DNA from: Anaeramoeba ignava
Taxonomy: Eukaryota; Metamonada; Anaeramoebidae
Reading direction: 5' to 3'
Length of the DNA: 64,000 nt
Assembly (NCBI GenBank): GCA_028826165.1
Contig: JAPDFW010000125.1
Span: forward strand, 716,001-780,000
In this document: positions 1-9,933 of the stretch, piece by piece
Layout of the letters: the number at the start of each line of letters is the position of its first letter
Numbering within the stretch: position 1 is the first letter of the stretch
Translations under genes and position numbers: made by a program
The notes under the pieces: generated by a model
Told to the model about the DNA's origin: nothing
The model's database searches: none
The model's input: only the letters and a program-made list of their open reading frames with translations

Positions 1-1347
1 TATTCTGTTTGAATAAATCATTTCAAATATTTGATTTGATTCTTTAATTGATTTATTTGAAATAATTTCTTGAAGTTTTTCAATTTGATTTTGATTTTGA
101 TTTAATCTATATTTCAATATTAATTTATGAGCTTCAATTATTTCTCCATTTTCGGTTTTAAATGAAATATCACAAAATTCTTTTCTTCTAAATAATTTTA
201 TCAAATCTTCTTCAAGATTGGAAAAAGAAGGAGAATAATAAAAAAATGAATTGTGATTCCCACAAGAAATATGATAATTGAAAATATTTTCATTAAATCT
301 TAATTTAGGAAGTTCAATTTGAATAGGAATTAATTGAATTTCTGTATCTCCAGTTCCTAATTGGCCAACCTCATTGTTCCCGAATCCTATAAATTTCCCT
401 TTGGAAGTTAAAATCAAAGTATGCTGATTTCCAACAGAAAAATCAAGAATATTATCATCATTTTCAAATAAAGGTGATTTGATTTCAGTAAATTCATAAA
501 TATTTTCATATTTTCCAAGCCCATTACATTGTAAATCTCCACATGAATAAAGTTTTCTTTTTAGATTTTCATTTTCATTTTCATTTTCAATCAACATTAT
601 TGAATGTTCATATCCGCATTTAATATCAATTATTTTACCTTTTGGAATATTTTGTATTTTGGTTAATTTTTGGATTTGTGTTTCTTTTCTTGATTCTCCT
701 AATCCAAGTTGCCCTTGATAATTATATCCGCATCCAAACAATTCTTGGTTTGAATTTAAAAGAAAAACAAAATTTGAAGAATTTCCTGAAAATATTTTAG
801 AAACATTTTTCATCATTAAAATTGGTTTTTCTGCTTCTTCAAATATTTCAGAATCAAAACCAAGTTCACAATCAAAATTTGAGCCAATTCCATAAATATT
901 TTGATTTGAAGTTAATAAATAAATTGTATTTGCGCCAGAAACAACATCTTCAATTACTCTATCATTTGTATCTTCAATTAATGATGAAATATTGATAAAT
1001 TCATTTGGATCTTTTGAATTAATATCTTTTCCTTTTGCAAATACATTTCCTTCTATTGTTAAAATAGCTTCATCTTGATAACCAACAGATACTTTTTGAA
1101 TATTTTCAATTTGGATTTTTTCAGGATTTTTATTTGAATCTCTCAAGTATTCTATTGCTTTTCCATTTTCAAAAAGGAAAATTGTTGAAAAAAAACCTGA
1201 TGAAATTTGTTTAATTTGTTTTTCATTTTCATTTTCATTTTCATTTTCATTTTCAAATTTAAATTGAATTGGTTTTATTATTTTATATAGTTCATTTTTT
1301 AAAAGAATTGGATATTTATTTAAACCAAAAAATAAAATTTCATTCAT
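1..1347 (-). CDS. RCC1-BTB protein, copy 1 (3' end off the left edge)
   Basis: Reverse-strand frame open from the ATG at 1347 to the window edge (449 codons). RCC1-type blades are visible as YGIGSN, LFGCGYN, LYSCG and FIGFGN motifs about 50 residues apart. A BTB/POZ segment follows (FCDISFKTENGE, then AHKLILKYRLN). RCC1 blades normally build a beta-propeller and BTB domains dimerise or recruit cullin-3; which partner is used here cannot be read. The start is chosen because MNE(I)xFFG or MNDCLFFG opens every copy, just behind a T-rich leader. GAAAAT hexamers encode a NENENE tract near residues 31-40. No intron. The frame leaves the window at MIYSNRI, before the second BTB-like segment. Confidence 0.9.
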   Translation of the reverse strand, partial: MNEILFFGLNKYPILLKNELYKIIKPIQFKFENENENENENEKQIKQISSGFFSTIFLFENGKAIEYLRDSNKNPEKIQIENIQKVSVGYQDEAILTIEGNVFAKGKDINSKDPNEFINISSLIEDTNDRVIEDVVSGANTIYLLTSNQNIYGIGSNFDCELGFDSEIFEEAEKPILMMKNVSKIFSGNSSNFVFLLNSNQELFGCGYNYQGQLGLGESRKETQIQKLTKIQNIPKGKIIDIKCGYEHSIMLIENENENENLKRKLYSCGDLQCNGLGKYENIYEFTEIKSPLFENDDNILDFSVGNQHTLILTSKGKFIGFGNNEVGQLGTGDTEIQLIPIQIELPKLRFNENIFNYHISCGNHNSFFYYSPSFSNLEEDLIKLFRRKEFCDISFKTENGEIIEAHKLILKYRLNQNQNQIEKLQEIISNKSIKESNQIFEMIYSNRI

Positions 1348-1380
1348 TTTTTGAAAAGAAAAAAAATGAAAAAAATGATT

Positions 1381-1797
1381 TTTGAATTTTGATTTTAAAT
1401 TTTAATTTTGATTTTAATTTTAATTTTGATTTTAATTTTAATTTTAATTTTGATTTTAATTTTAATTTTAATTTTGATTTTAATTTTAATTTTAATTTTA
1501 ATTTTAATTTTAATTTTAATTTTAATTTTAATTTTAATTTTAATTTTAATTTTAATTTTAATTTTAATTTTAATTTTAATTTTAATTTTAATTTTAATTT
1601 TAATTTTAATTTCAAATTTAATTTTAATTTTAATTTTAATTTTAATTTTAATTTTAATTTTAATTTTAATTTTAATTTTAATTTTAATTTTAATTTTAAT
1701 TTTAATTTTGATTTTGATTTTAATTTTAATTTTAATTTGAATTTTAATTTTGATTTTAATTTTAATTTTGAATTTGATTTTGATTTTAATTTTGATT
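1381..1797. repeat. hexamer spacer (TTTTAA/TTTTGA)n
   Basis: Almost pure period-6 array between RCC1-BTB copies 1 and 2. TTTTAA dominates, with TTTTGA interspersions clustered at both ends. It also produces long open frames of alternating Ile-Leu, Asn-Phe or Lys-Leu that are artefacts of a stop-free hexamer. Confidence 0.97.
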
Positions 1798-3552
1798 TTA
1801 ATTTTGATTTTGATTATTAAATTTCTTAATTAATAAATCAAATAAATTTGGATTTGTTTGATTTAATTGAAAATAATCAATTCCAATTTGAATTTCATCA
1901 ATTATTTCTTCTGTAATTTGAATTTCTTCTTTAATTTGATTTGAATAAATCCAATATTCAAATATTTGAAATGATTTATTACTTAATTCACTATAATCTG
2001 TAACTTTATTAGAAGTATCATTTGTTACAGATAAAAACATTCCTCGATATAATTCACTTCTCATTATTAATATTAATTTAGGAAATTTATATTGTTTTTC
2101 TTTTCTTTCAATAATAAAATCATTTTCATTTTCATTTAAATAAATTCTTTTCATTGTTTCTTCAATTTTTTCATTTAAATTTATAATTTCTTTAATTTCT
2201 GAATATAATTTTGGATTTATTATTCTGTTTGAATAAATCATTTCAAATATTTGATTAGATTCTTTAATTGATTTTGTTGAAATAATTTCTTGAAGTTTTT
2301 CAATTTGATTTTCAATTTGATTTAATCTATATTTCAATATTAATTTATGAGCTGAAATTATTTCTCCATTTTCGGTTTTAAATGAAATATCACAAAATTC
2401 TTTTCTTTTAAATAGTTTTATCAAATCTTCTTCAAGATTGGAAAAAGAAGAAGGAGAATAATAAAGAAATGATTTTTGATATCCACAAGAAACATGATAA
2501 TTGGAAATATTTTCATTAAATCTTAATTTAGGAAGTTCAATTTGAATTGGAACTCTTTCAATTTCTGTGATTTTGATTCCTAATTCACCATAACTGTTAC
2601 TTCCAAATGCTATAAATTTACCTTTGGAAGTTAAAATCAAAGTATGAAAGCATCCAACAGAAAAATCAAGAATATTATCATCATTTTCAAATAAATATGA
2701 TTTGATTTCAGTAAAATCTCTTATAAATTTATCGTATCTAAGTCCATTATATACGTGATATCCACATGAATAAAGTTTTCTTTTTGGATTTTGATTTTCA
2801 TTTTCATCTTCAATCAACATTATTGAATGAGCAAGTCCGCATTTAATATCAATTATTTTACCTTTTGGAATATTTTGGATTTGGGTTAATTTTTGGATTG
2901 TTTCTTCTTTTCTTGATTCTCCTAATCCAAGTTGAGCATAAAAATTATATCCGCATCCAAATAATTCTTGATTTGAATTTAAAAGAAAAAACGATTGGGA
3001 AGAGTTTCCTGAAAATATTTTAGAAACATTTTTCATTATCAAAATTGGTTTTTCTGCTTCTTCAAGTGTTTTAGAATCAAAACCAAGTTGACAAGACCTA
3101 TTTGAACCAATTCCATAAGTATTTTGATTTGAAGTTAATAAGTAAATTGTATTATATCCAGAAACAATATCTTGAATTATTCTATCATTTTTATCTTCAA
3201 TTAATGATGAAATATTGATAAATTCTTTTGGATCTTTTGAATTAATGTTTTCTCCTTTGGCAAATACATTTCCTTCTTTTGTTAAAATAGCTTCATTATA
3301 ATAGCCAACAGTTACTTTTTGAATATTTTCAATTTGAATTTTTTCAGGATTTTGATCTGAATCTTCTAAATATTCTATTGCTTTTCCATTTTTAAAAAGG
3401 AAAATTGTTGAATAATTTCCTGATGAAATTTGTTTAATTTGTTTTTCATTTTCATTTTCAAATTTAAATTGAATTGGTTTTGTTATCTTATTTGATTCAT
3501 TTTTGATAATTTTTGGAAATTGATTTGAACCAAAAAATATAATTTCATTCAT
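1798..3552 (-). CDS. RCC1-BTB protein, copy 2
   Basis: Intact 584-residue intronless frame. N-terminal RCC1 propeller roughly residues 1-355 (blade motifs YGIGSN, FGCGYN, LYSCGY, FIAFGSN), then a BTB/POZ segment from about 375 (FCDISFKTENGE, SAHKLILKYRLN). A second BTB-like segment starts about 475 (DFIIERKEKQYKFPKL, SELYRGMFLSV, FEYWIYSNQI). Starts MNEIIFFGSN at 3552. The C-terminus is NNQNQN, and its stop lies inside the downstream hexamer array (CAAAAT changed to TAAAAT). This copy has drifted in the fifth blade (HVYNGLRYDKFIRDF) relative to its neighbours. Confidence 0.92.
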   Translation of the reverse strand: MNEIIFFGSNQFPKIIKNESNKITKPIQFKFENENEKQIKQISSGNYSTIFLFKNGKAIEYLEDSDQNPEKIQIENIQKVTVGYYNEAILTKEGNVFAKGENINSKDPKEFINISSLIEDKNDRIIQDIVSGYNTIYLLTSNQNTYGIGSNRSCQLGFDSKTLEEAEKPILIMKNVSKIFSGNSSQSFFLLNSNQELFGCGYNFYAQLGLGESRKEETIQKLTQIQNIPKGKIIDIKCGLAHSIMLIEDENENQNPKRKLYSCGYHVYNGLRYDKFIRDFTEIKSYLFENDDNILDFSVGCFHTLILTSKGKFIAFGSNSYGELGIKITEIERVPIQIELPKLRFNENISNYHVSCGYQKSFLYYSPSSFSNLEEDLIKLFKRKEFCDISFKTENGEIISAHKLILKYRLNQIENQIEKLQEIISTKSIKESNQIFEMIYSNRIINPKLYSEIKEIINLNEKIEETMKRIYLNENENDFIIERKEKQYKFPKLILIMRSELYRGMFLSVTNDTSNKVTDYSELSNKSFQIFEYWIYSNQIKEEIQITEEIIDEIQIGIDYFQLNQTNPNLFDLLIKKFNNQNQN

Positions 3553-3591
3553 TTTTGAAAAAGAAAAAAATGAAAAATGAAAAAATAAATT

Positions 3592-3977
3592 TTTAATTTT
3601 AATTTTAATTTTAATTTTAATTTTAATTTTGATTTTAATTTTAATTTTGATTTTAATTTTGATTTTAATTTTGATTTTAATTTTAATTTTAATTTTAATT
3701 TTAATTTTAATTTTAATTTTAATTTTAATTTTAATTTTAATTTTAATTTTAATTTTGATTTTAATTTTAATTTTGATTTTAATTTTAATTTTAATTTTGA
3801 TTTTAATTTTAATTTTGATTTTAATTTTAATTTTAATTTTAATTTTAATTTTAATTTTAATCTTAATTTTAATTTTAATTTTAATTTTAATTTTAATTTT
3901 GATTTTAATTTTAATTTTAAATTTTATTTTTAATTTTAATTTTAATTTTAATTTTAATTTTGATTTTAATTTTAATT
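3592..3977. repeat. hexamer spacer (TTTTAA/TTTTGA)n
   Basis: Period-6 array between copies 2 and 3. It is directly continuous with the coding hexamers at the 3' end of copy 3. Confidence 0.95.
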
Positions 3978-5771
3978 TTAATTTTGATTATTAAATTTGT
4001 TAATTAATAAATCAAATAAATTTGGATTTGTTTGATTTAATTGAAAATAATCAATTCCAATTTCTATTTCATTAATAATTTCTTGTGTAATTTTAATCTC
4101 ATTTTTAATTTGATTTGAATAAATCCAATATTCAAATATTTGAAATGATTTATTACTTAATTCACTATAATCTGTAACTTTATTAGATTTATCTTCAGTT
4201 ACAGATAAAAACATTCCTCGATATAATTCACTTCTCATTATTAATATTAATTTTGGAAATTTATATTTCTTTTCTTTTCTTTCAATTATAAAATCTTTTT
4301 CATTTTCATTTTCATTTTCATTTAAATAAATTCTTTTAATTGTTTCTTCAATTTTTTCATTTGAATTTATAATTTCTTTAATTTCTGAATATAATTTTGG
4401 ATTTATTTTGGAATTGTTTGAATAAATCATTTCAAATATTTGATTTGATTCTTTAATTGATTTTGTTGAAATAATTTCTTGAAGTTTTTCAATTTGATTT
4501 TGATTTTGATTTTGATCTTTTAATCTATATTTCAATATTAATTTATGAGCTGAGATTATTTCTCCATTTTTGGTTTTAAATGAAATATCACAAAATTCTT
4601 TTCTTTTAAATAATTTTATCAAATCTTCTTCAAGATTGGAAAAAGAAGGAGAATAATAAAGAAATGAATTGTAATTTCCACAAGAAATATGATAATTGGA
4701 AATATTTTCATTAAATCTTAATTTAGGAAGTTTAATTTGAATTGGAGTTGGTTGATGATTTGTATCTCCAGTTCCTAATTGACCAAAATAATTACTTCCA
4801 AATCCTATTAATTTCCCCTTTTCTATTAAAATCAAAGTATGCTGATTTCCACAAGAAAAATCAAGAATATTATCATCATTTTCAAATAAAGATGATTTGA
4901 TTTCAGTAAATTCATAAGTATTTTCATCTTTTTTGCCAAGCCCATTATAATGATAATCTCCACATGAATAAAGTTTTCTTTTTGGATTTTGATTTTGATT
5001 TTCAATCATCATAACTGAGTGCCAGTATCCACATTGAATATCAACTATTTTACCTTTTGGAATATTTTGGAATTTGGTTAATTTATTTATTATTCCTTCT
5101 TTTCTTTTCCCTAACCCCATTTGGCTATCTCTATTATGTCCGCATCCAAATAATTCTTGATTTGAATTTAAAAGAAAAACAAAATTTGAAGAATTTCCTG
5201 AAAATATTTTAGAAACATTTTTCATCATTAAAATTGGTTTTTCTGCTTTTCGAATTGTTTTAGAATCAAAACCAAGTTGACAAGACCTATTTGAACCAAT
5301 TCCATAAGTATTTTGATTTGAAGTTAATAAATAAATTGAATTGTATCCAGAAACAATATCTTCAATTATTCTATCATTTGTATCTTCAATTAATGATGAA
5401 ATATTGATAAATTCTTTTGGATTATTTGGATTAATATATTTTCCTTTTGCAAATACATTTCCTTCTATTGTTAAAATAGCTTCGATTTGATAACCAACAG
5501 TTACTTTTTGAATATTTTCAATTTGGATTTTTTTAGGATTTTGTTTTGAATTTCTTAAATATTCTATTGCTTTTCCATTTTTAAAAAGGAAAATTGTTGA
5601 AAAATTTGAAGAAGAAATTTGTTTAATTTGTTTTTCATTTTCATTTTCATTTTCATTTTCATTTTCATTTTCAAATTTAAATTTAAATTGAATTGGTTTT
5701 GTTATTGAATTTGGTTCATTTTTGATAAGTTTTGGAAATTCATTTAAACCAAAAAATAAACAATCATTCAT
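3978..5771 (-). CDS. RCC1-BTB protein, copy 3
   Basis: Intact 597-residue intronless frame starting MNDCLFFGLN. The N-terminal acidic-Asn tract is longer than in copy 2 (seven NE units near residues 34-47), which with a second NE tract near 500 accounts for the extra length. Blades are identifiable as YGIGSN, FGCGHN, LYSCGDYHYNGLG and LIGFGSN. BTB segments start near residues 375 and 495. Ends FNNQN. Residues SRSCQLGFDSKT-like in blade three match copy 2 closely, indicating a recent local duplication or conversion. Confidence 0.92.
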   Translation of the reverse strand: MNDCLFFGLNEFPKLIKNEPNSITKPIQFKFKFENENENENENENEKQIKQISSSNFSTIFLFKNGKAIEYLRNSKQNPKKIQIENIQKVTVGYQIEAILTIEGNVFAKGKYINPNNPKEFINISSLIEDTNDRIIEDIVSGYNSIYLLTSNQNTYGIGSNRSCQLGFDSKTIRKAEKPILMMKNVSKIFSGNSSNFVFLLNSNQELFGCGHNRDSQMGLGKRKEGIINKLTKFQNIPKGKIVDIQCGYWHSVMMIENQNQNPKRKLYSCGDYHYNGLGKKDENTYEFTEIKSSLFENDDNILDFSCGNQHTLILIEKGKLIGFGSNYFGQLGTGDTNHQPTPIQIKLPKLRFNENISNYHISCGNYNSFLYYSPSFSNLEEDLIKLFKRKEFCDISFKTKNGEIISAHKLILKYRLKDQNQNQNQIEKLQEIISTKSIKESNQIFEMIYSNNSKINPKLYSEIKEIINSNEKIEETIKRIYLNENENENEKDFIIERKEKKYKFPKLILIMRSELYRGMFLSVTEDKSNKVTDYSELSNKSFQIFEYWIYSNQIKNEIKITQEIINEIEIGIDYFQLNQTNPNLFDLLINKFNNQN

Positions 5772-5908
5772 TTTTGAAAAGAAAAAAAATGAAAAAATGA
5801 ATTTTTTGATTTTGATTTTAATTTTAATTTTAATTTTTGATTTTAATTTTAATTTTAATTTTAATTTTAATTTTAATTTTGATTTTAATTTTAATTTTAA
5901 TTTTAATT

Positions 5909-7669
5909 TTAATTTTGATTATTAAATTTGATAATTAATAAATCAAATAAATTTGGATTTGTTCGATTTAATTGAAAATAATCAATTCCAATTTCAATTT
6001 CTTCAATTATATCGTTTGTAATTTGAATTTCATTTTTAATTTGATTTGAATAAATCCAATATTCAAATATTTGAAATGATTTATTACTTAATTCACTATA
6101 ATCTGTAACTTTATTAGAAGTATCATTTGTAACAGATAAAAACATTCCACGATATAATTCACTTCTCATTATTAATATTAATTTAGGAAATTTATATTGT
6201 TTTTCTTTTCTTTCAATTATAAAATCATTTTCATTTTCATTTCCATAAATTCTTTTAATTGTTTCTTCAATTTTTTCATTTGAATTTATAATTTCTTTAA
6301 TTTCAGAATATAATTTTGGATTTATTTTTCTGTTTGAATAAATCATTTCAAATATTTGATTTGATTCTTTAATTGATTTTTTTGAAATAATTTCTTGAAG
6401 TTTTTCAATTTGATTTTGATTTTGATTCAATCTATATTTCAATATTAATTTATGAGCTTTAATTATTTCTCCATTTTCTGTTTTAAATGAAATATCACAA
6501 AATTCTTTTCTTTTAAATAGTTTTATCAAATCTTCTTCAAGATTGGAAAAAGAAGGAGGAGAATAATAAAGAAACGATTTATTATTTCCACAAAGAACAT
6601 GATAATTAGAAATATCTTCATTAAATCTTAATTTAGGAAGTTTAATTTGAATTGGAACTGATGGATTTTCTTTTGTGTCTCCAGTTCCTAATTGACCATA
6701 AGAATTATATCCAAATCCAATCAATTTTGAATTAGATGCTAAAATCAAAGTATGAGAATGACCAACAGAAAAATCAAGAATATAATCATCATTTTCAAAT
6801 AAAGATGATTTGATTTCAGTAAATTCATTAGTATCTTCATCTTTGCCAAGTCCATTATTTGGATATTCTCCACATGAATAAAGTTTTCTTTTTGGATTTT
6901 GATTTTCATTTTCATCTTCAATCAACATTATTGAATGATTAAATCCAGATTGAATATCAATTATTTTGCCTTTTGGAATATTTTGGATTTTGGTTAATTT
7001 TTGGATTTTTTCTTCTCTTCTTGATTTCCCTAATCCAATTTGGCCATGGTAATTATATCCGCATCCAAATAATTCTTGATTTGAATTTAAAACAAAAGCA
7101 CAATCAGAACAATTTCCTGAAAATATTTTAGAAACATTTTTCATCATTAAAATTGGTTTTTGTGTTTTTTTAAGTGTTTTAGAATCAAAACCAAGTTGAC
7201 CAAATTCATTTGAACAAATTCCATAAACATTTTGATTTGAAGTTAATAAGTAAATTGAACCAAATCCAGAAACAACATCTTCAATTATTCTATCATTTGT
7301 ATCTTCAATTAATGATGAAATATTGATAAATTCTTTTGGATTATTTGGATTAATTTCTTTTCCTTTTGCAAATACATTTCCTTCTTTTGTTAAAATAGCT
7401 TCATTTTGATAACCAACAGTTACTTTTTGAATATTTTCTTCAATTTGGATTTTTTCAGCATTTTGATTTGAATCGTTTTCATTTAAATATTCTATTGCTT
7501 TTCCATTTTCAAAAAGGAAAATTGTTGAAAAATAACTTGATGAAATTTGTTTAATTTGTTTTTCATTTTCATTTTCAAATTTAAATTGAATTGGTTTTGT
7601 TATTTCATCTGATTCATTTTTAATAAGTTTTGGATATTGATTTGAACCAAAAAATAAACAATCATTCAT
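5909..7669 (-). CDS. RCC1-BTB protein, copy 4
   Basis: 586-residue frame. The open frame extends 31 codons upstream into the hexamer spacer, encoding a KIKIKI run, but the conserved MNDCLFFGSN start at 7669 directly follows the T-rich leader and is preferred. Blade motifs YGICSN, FGCGYN, LYSCGEYPNNGLG and LIGFGYN are present. The third blade has Cys for Gly (ICSN), unlike the other copies. BTB segments are as in the family; ends FNNQN. Only about 100 bp of spacer separates its stop from copy 3. Confidence 0.92.
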   Translation of the reverse strand: MNDCLFFGSNQYPKLIKNESDEITKPIQFKFENENEKQIKQISSSYFSTIFLFENGKAIEYLNENDSNQNAEKIQIEENIQKVTVGYQNEAILTKEGNVFAKGKEINPNNPKEFINISSLIEDTNDRIIEDVVSGFGSIYLLTSNQNVYGICSNEFGQLGFDSKTLKKTQKPILMMKNVSKIFSGNCSDCAFVLNSNQELFGCGYNYHGQIGLGKSRREEKIQKLTKIQNIPKGKIIDIQSGFNHSIMLIEDENENQNPKRKLYSCGEYPNNGLGKDEDTNEFTEIKSSLFENDDYILDFSVGHSHTLILASNSKLIGFGYNSYGQLGTGDTKENPSVPIQIKLPKLRFNEDISNYHVLCGNNKSFLYYSPPSFSNLEEDLIKLFKRKEFCDISFKTENGEIIKAHKLILKYRLNQNQNQIEKLQEIISKKSIKESNQIFEMIYSNRKINPKLYSEIKEIINSNEKIEETIKRIYGNENENDFIIERKEKQYKFPKLILIMRSELYRGMFLSVTNDTSNKVTDYSELSNKSFQIFEYWIYSNQIKNEIQITNDIIEEIEIGIDYFQLNRTNPNLFDLLIIKFNNQN

Positions 7670-7709
7670 TTTAGAAAAGAAAAAAAATGAAAAAATGATT
7701 TTTGAAATT

Positions 7710-8039
7710 TGAATTTTAATTTTAATTTTAATTTTAATTTTAATTTTAATTTTAATTTTCATTTTAATTTTAATTTTAATTTTAATTTTAATTTTAATTT
7801 TAATTTTAATTTTGATTTTAATTTTAATTTTAATTTTAATTTTAATTTTAATTTTAATTTTAATTTTAATTTTAATTTTAATTATAATTTTGATTTTAAT
7901 TTTAATTTTGATTTTAATTTTAATTTTAATTTTAATTTTAATTTTAATTTTAATTTTTATTTTAATTTTAATTTTAATTTTAATTTTAATTTTAATTTTA
8001 ATTTTAATTTTAATTTTAATTTTAATTTTAATTTTAATT
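7710..8039. repeat. hexamer spacer (TTTTAA)n
   Basis: Period-6 array between copies 4 and 5, with single-base variants only (TTTTCA, TTTTGA, TTATAA). Confidence 0.95.
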
Positions 8040-9863
8040 TTAATTTTGATTTTGAATATTAAATTTGTTAATTAATAAATCAAATAAATTTGGATTTGTT
8101 TGATTTAATTGGAAATAATCAATTCCAATTTGAATTTCATCAATAATTTCTTGTGTAATTTGAATTTCATCTTTAATTTTATTTGAATAAATCCAATATT
8201 CAAATATTTGAAATGATTTATTACTTAATTCACTATAATCTGTAACTTTATTTGATTTATCTTCAGTTACAGATAAAAACATTCCTCGATATAATTCACT
8301 TCTCATTATTAATATTAATTTAGGAAATTTATATTGTTTTTCTTTTCTTTCAATAATAAAATCTTTTTCATTTTCATTTTCATTTTCATTTCCATAAATT
8401 CTTTTCATTGTTTCTTCAATTTTTTCATTTGAATTTATAATTTCTTTAATTTCTGAATATAATTTTGGATTTATTATTTTATTTGAATAAATCATTTCAA
8501 ATATTTGATTTGATTCTTTAATTGATTTTTTTGAAATAATTTCTTGAAGTTTTTCAATTTGATTTTGATTTTGATTTTGATTTAATCTATATTTCAATAT
8601 TAATTTATGAGCTTTGATTATTTCTCCATTTTCTGTTTTAAATGAAATATCACAAAATTCTTTTCTTCTAAATAATTTTATCAAATCTTCTTCAAGATTG
8701 GAAAAAGAAGAAAAAGAATAATAAAGAAATGAACTTTTATATCCGCAATAAACATGATAATTGAAAGTATCTTCATTAAATCTTAATTCAAGAAATTCAA
8801 TTTGAATTGGAAATAATTGATGATTTGTATCTCCAGTTCCTAATTGACCAAATTCATTATTTCCAAATCCAAACAATTTACCTTTGGAAGTTAAAATCAA
8901 AGTATGTTCATTCCCAACAGAAAAATCAAGAATATTATCATTTTCATTTTCTTCAAATAAAGATGATTTGATTTCAGTAAATTCATAGGTATATTCATTT
9001 TTGCCAAGTCCATTATATCTATAATCTCCACATGAATAAAGTTTTCTTTTTGGATTTTGATCTTCATTTTCAATCATCATAACTGAGTGCCAGTATCCAC
9101 ATTGAATATCAATTATTTTACCTTTTGGAATATTTTGTATTTTGGTTAATTTATCGATATATGCATCTTCTTTTCTTGATTTTTCTAATCCAAGTTGACC
9201 CCAATAATTCCAACCACATCCAAATAATTCTTGATTTGAATTTAAAAGAAAAACACAAGTTGATTCATTTCCTGAAAATATTTTAGAAACATTTTTCATC
9301 ATTAAAATTGGTTTTTCTGTTTTTCGAATTGTTTTAGAATCAAAACCAAGTTGAGTAGAATAATTTGAACCAATTCCATAAGCATTTTGATTTGAAGTTA
9401 ATAAATAAATTGAACTGTATCCAGAAACAATATCTTGAATTGTTCTATCATTTATATCTTCAATTAATGATGAAATATTGATAAATTCTTTTGGATTATT
9501 TGAATTGATATCAATTCCTTTGGCAAATACATTTCCTTCTATTGTTAAGATAGCTTCATTTGCATAACCAACAGTTAATTTTTGAATATTTTCAATTTGG
9601 ATTTTTTCAGGATTTTGATTTGAATCATTTCCTTTTAAATATTCTATTGCTTTTCCATTTTTAAAAAGGAAAATTATTGAATATTCTCCTGTTGAAATTT
9701 GTTTAATTTGTTTTTCATTTTCATTTTCATTTTCATTTTCATTTTCATTTAAATTTTCATTTTCATTTTCAAATTTAAATTGAATTGGTTTTGTTATTGA
9801 ATCTGGTTCATTTTTGATAAGTTTTGGATATTTATTATAACCAAAAAATAAACAATCATTCAT
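8040..9863 (-). CDS. RCC1-BTB protein, copy 5
   Basis: 607-residue frame from MNDCLFFGYN at 9863; the 17 in-frame codons upstream are translated leader T-runs (Phe-rich) and are excluded. It has a long [14 protein letters not shown] tract near residues 30-48. Blades: YGIGSN, FGCGWN, LYSCGDYRYNGLG, LFGFGNN. The tail NIQNQN merges with the spacer. It is the last member of the first array and is divergently paired with the repeat-protein gene, the two ATGs being only 70 bp apart. Confidence 0.92.
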   Translation of the reverse strand: MNDCLFFGYNKYPKLIKNEPDSITKPIQFKFENENENLNENENENENENEKQIKQISTGEYSIIFLFKNGKAIEYLKGNDSNQNPEKIQIENIQKLTVGYANEAILTIEGNVFAKGIDINSNNPKEFINISSLIEDINDRTIQDIVSGYSSIYLLTSNQNAYGIGSNYSTQLGFDSKTIRKTEKPILMMKNVSKIFSGNESTCVFLLNSNQELFGCGWNYWGQLGLEKSRKEDAYIDKLTKIQNIPKGKIIDIQCGYWHSVMMIENEDQNPKRKLYSCGDYRYNGLGKNEYTYEFTEIKSSLFEENENDNILDFSVGNEHTLILTSKGKLFGFGNNEFGQLGTGDTNHQLFPIQIEFLELRFNEDTFNYHVYCGYKSSFLYYSFSSFSNLEEDLIKLFRRKEFCDISFKTENGEIIKAHKLILKYRLNQNQNQNQIEKLQEIISKKSIKESNQIFEMIYSNKIINPKLYSEIKEIINSNEKIEETMKRIYGNENENENEKDFIIERKEKQYKFPKLILIMRSELYRGMFLSVTEDKSNKVTDYSELSNKSFQIFEYWIYSNKIKDEIQITQEIIDEIQIGIDYFQLNQTNPNLFDLLINKFNIQNQN

Positions 9864-9933
9864 TTTTGAAAAGAAAAAAAATGAAAAAAAAAAAGCAAAA
9901 AAAATTTTTTTCATTTTTTTTCTTTCAATTAAA
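9864..9933. promoter_or_regulatory. 70-bp divergent intergenic region with T-rich leaders on both strands
   Basis: The ATGs of copy 5 (reverse) and the repeat-protein gene (forward) are 70 bp apart. Both directions show the window's common start-proximal pattern: a T tract containing TTCATTTTTTTTC followed within about 10-20 bp by the ATG. A central AAAAAAGCAAAAAAAA word lies between. Seen in sequence; a shared bidirectional promoter is inference. Confidence 0.5.

Noticed and set aside
1381-1797. Telomeric repeat
   Set aside because: AATTTT-type hexamers occur interspersed between and within genes throughout the window, not as a terminal G-rich array.
1340-1820. Long open frames of alternating Lys-Leu, Asn-Phe or Ile-Leu on both strands (also 3629-3994, 7709-8075, 13444-14168, 35905-36339, 46109-46318 and others)
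   Set aside because: They are translations of stop-free period-6 or period-12 arrays, occur in several frames and both strands at once, and have no independent coding signal.
7670-7762. N-terminal extensions of RCC1-BTB copies 4, 5, 9, 10 and 12 into the spacer
   Set aside because: Extensions are encoded by the T-rich leader and hexamers; the conserved MNDC/MNEI start is present in every copy directly after the leader.
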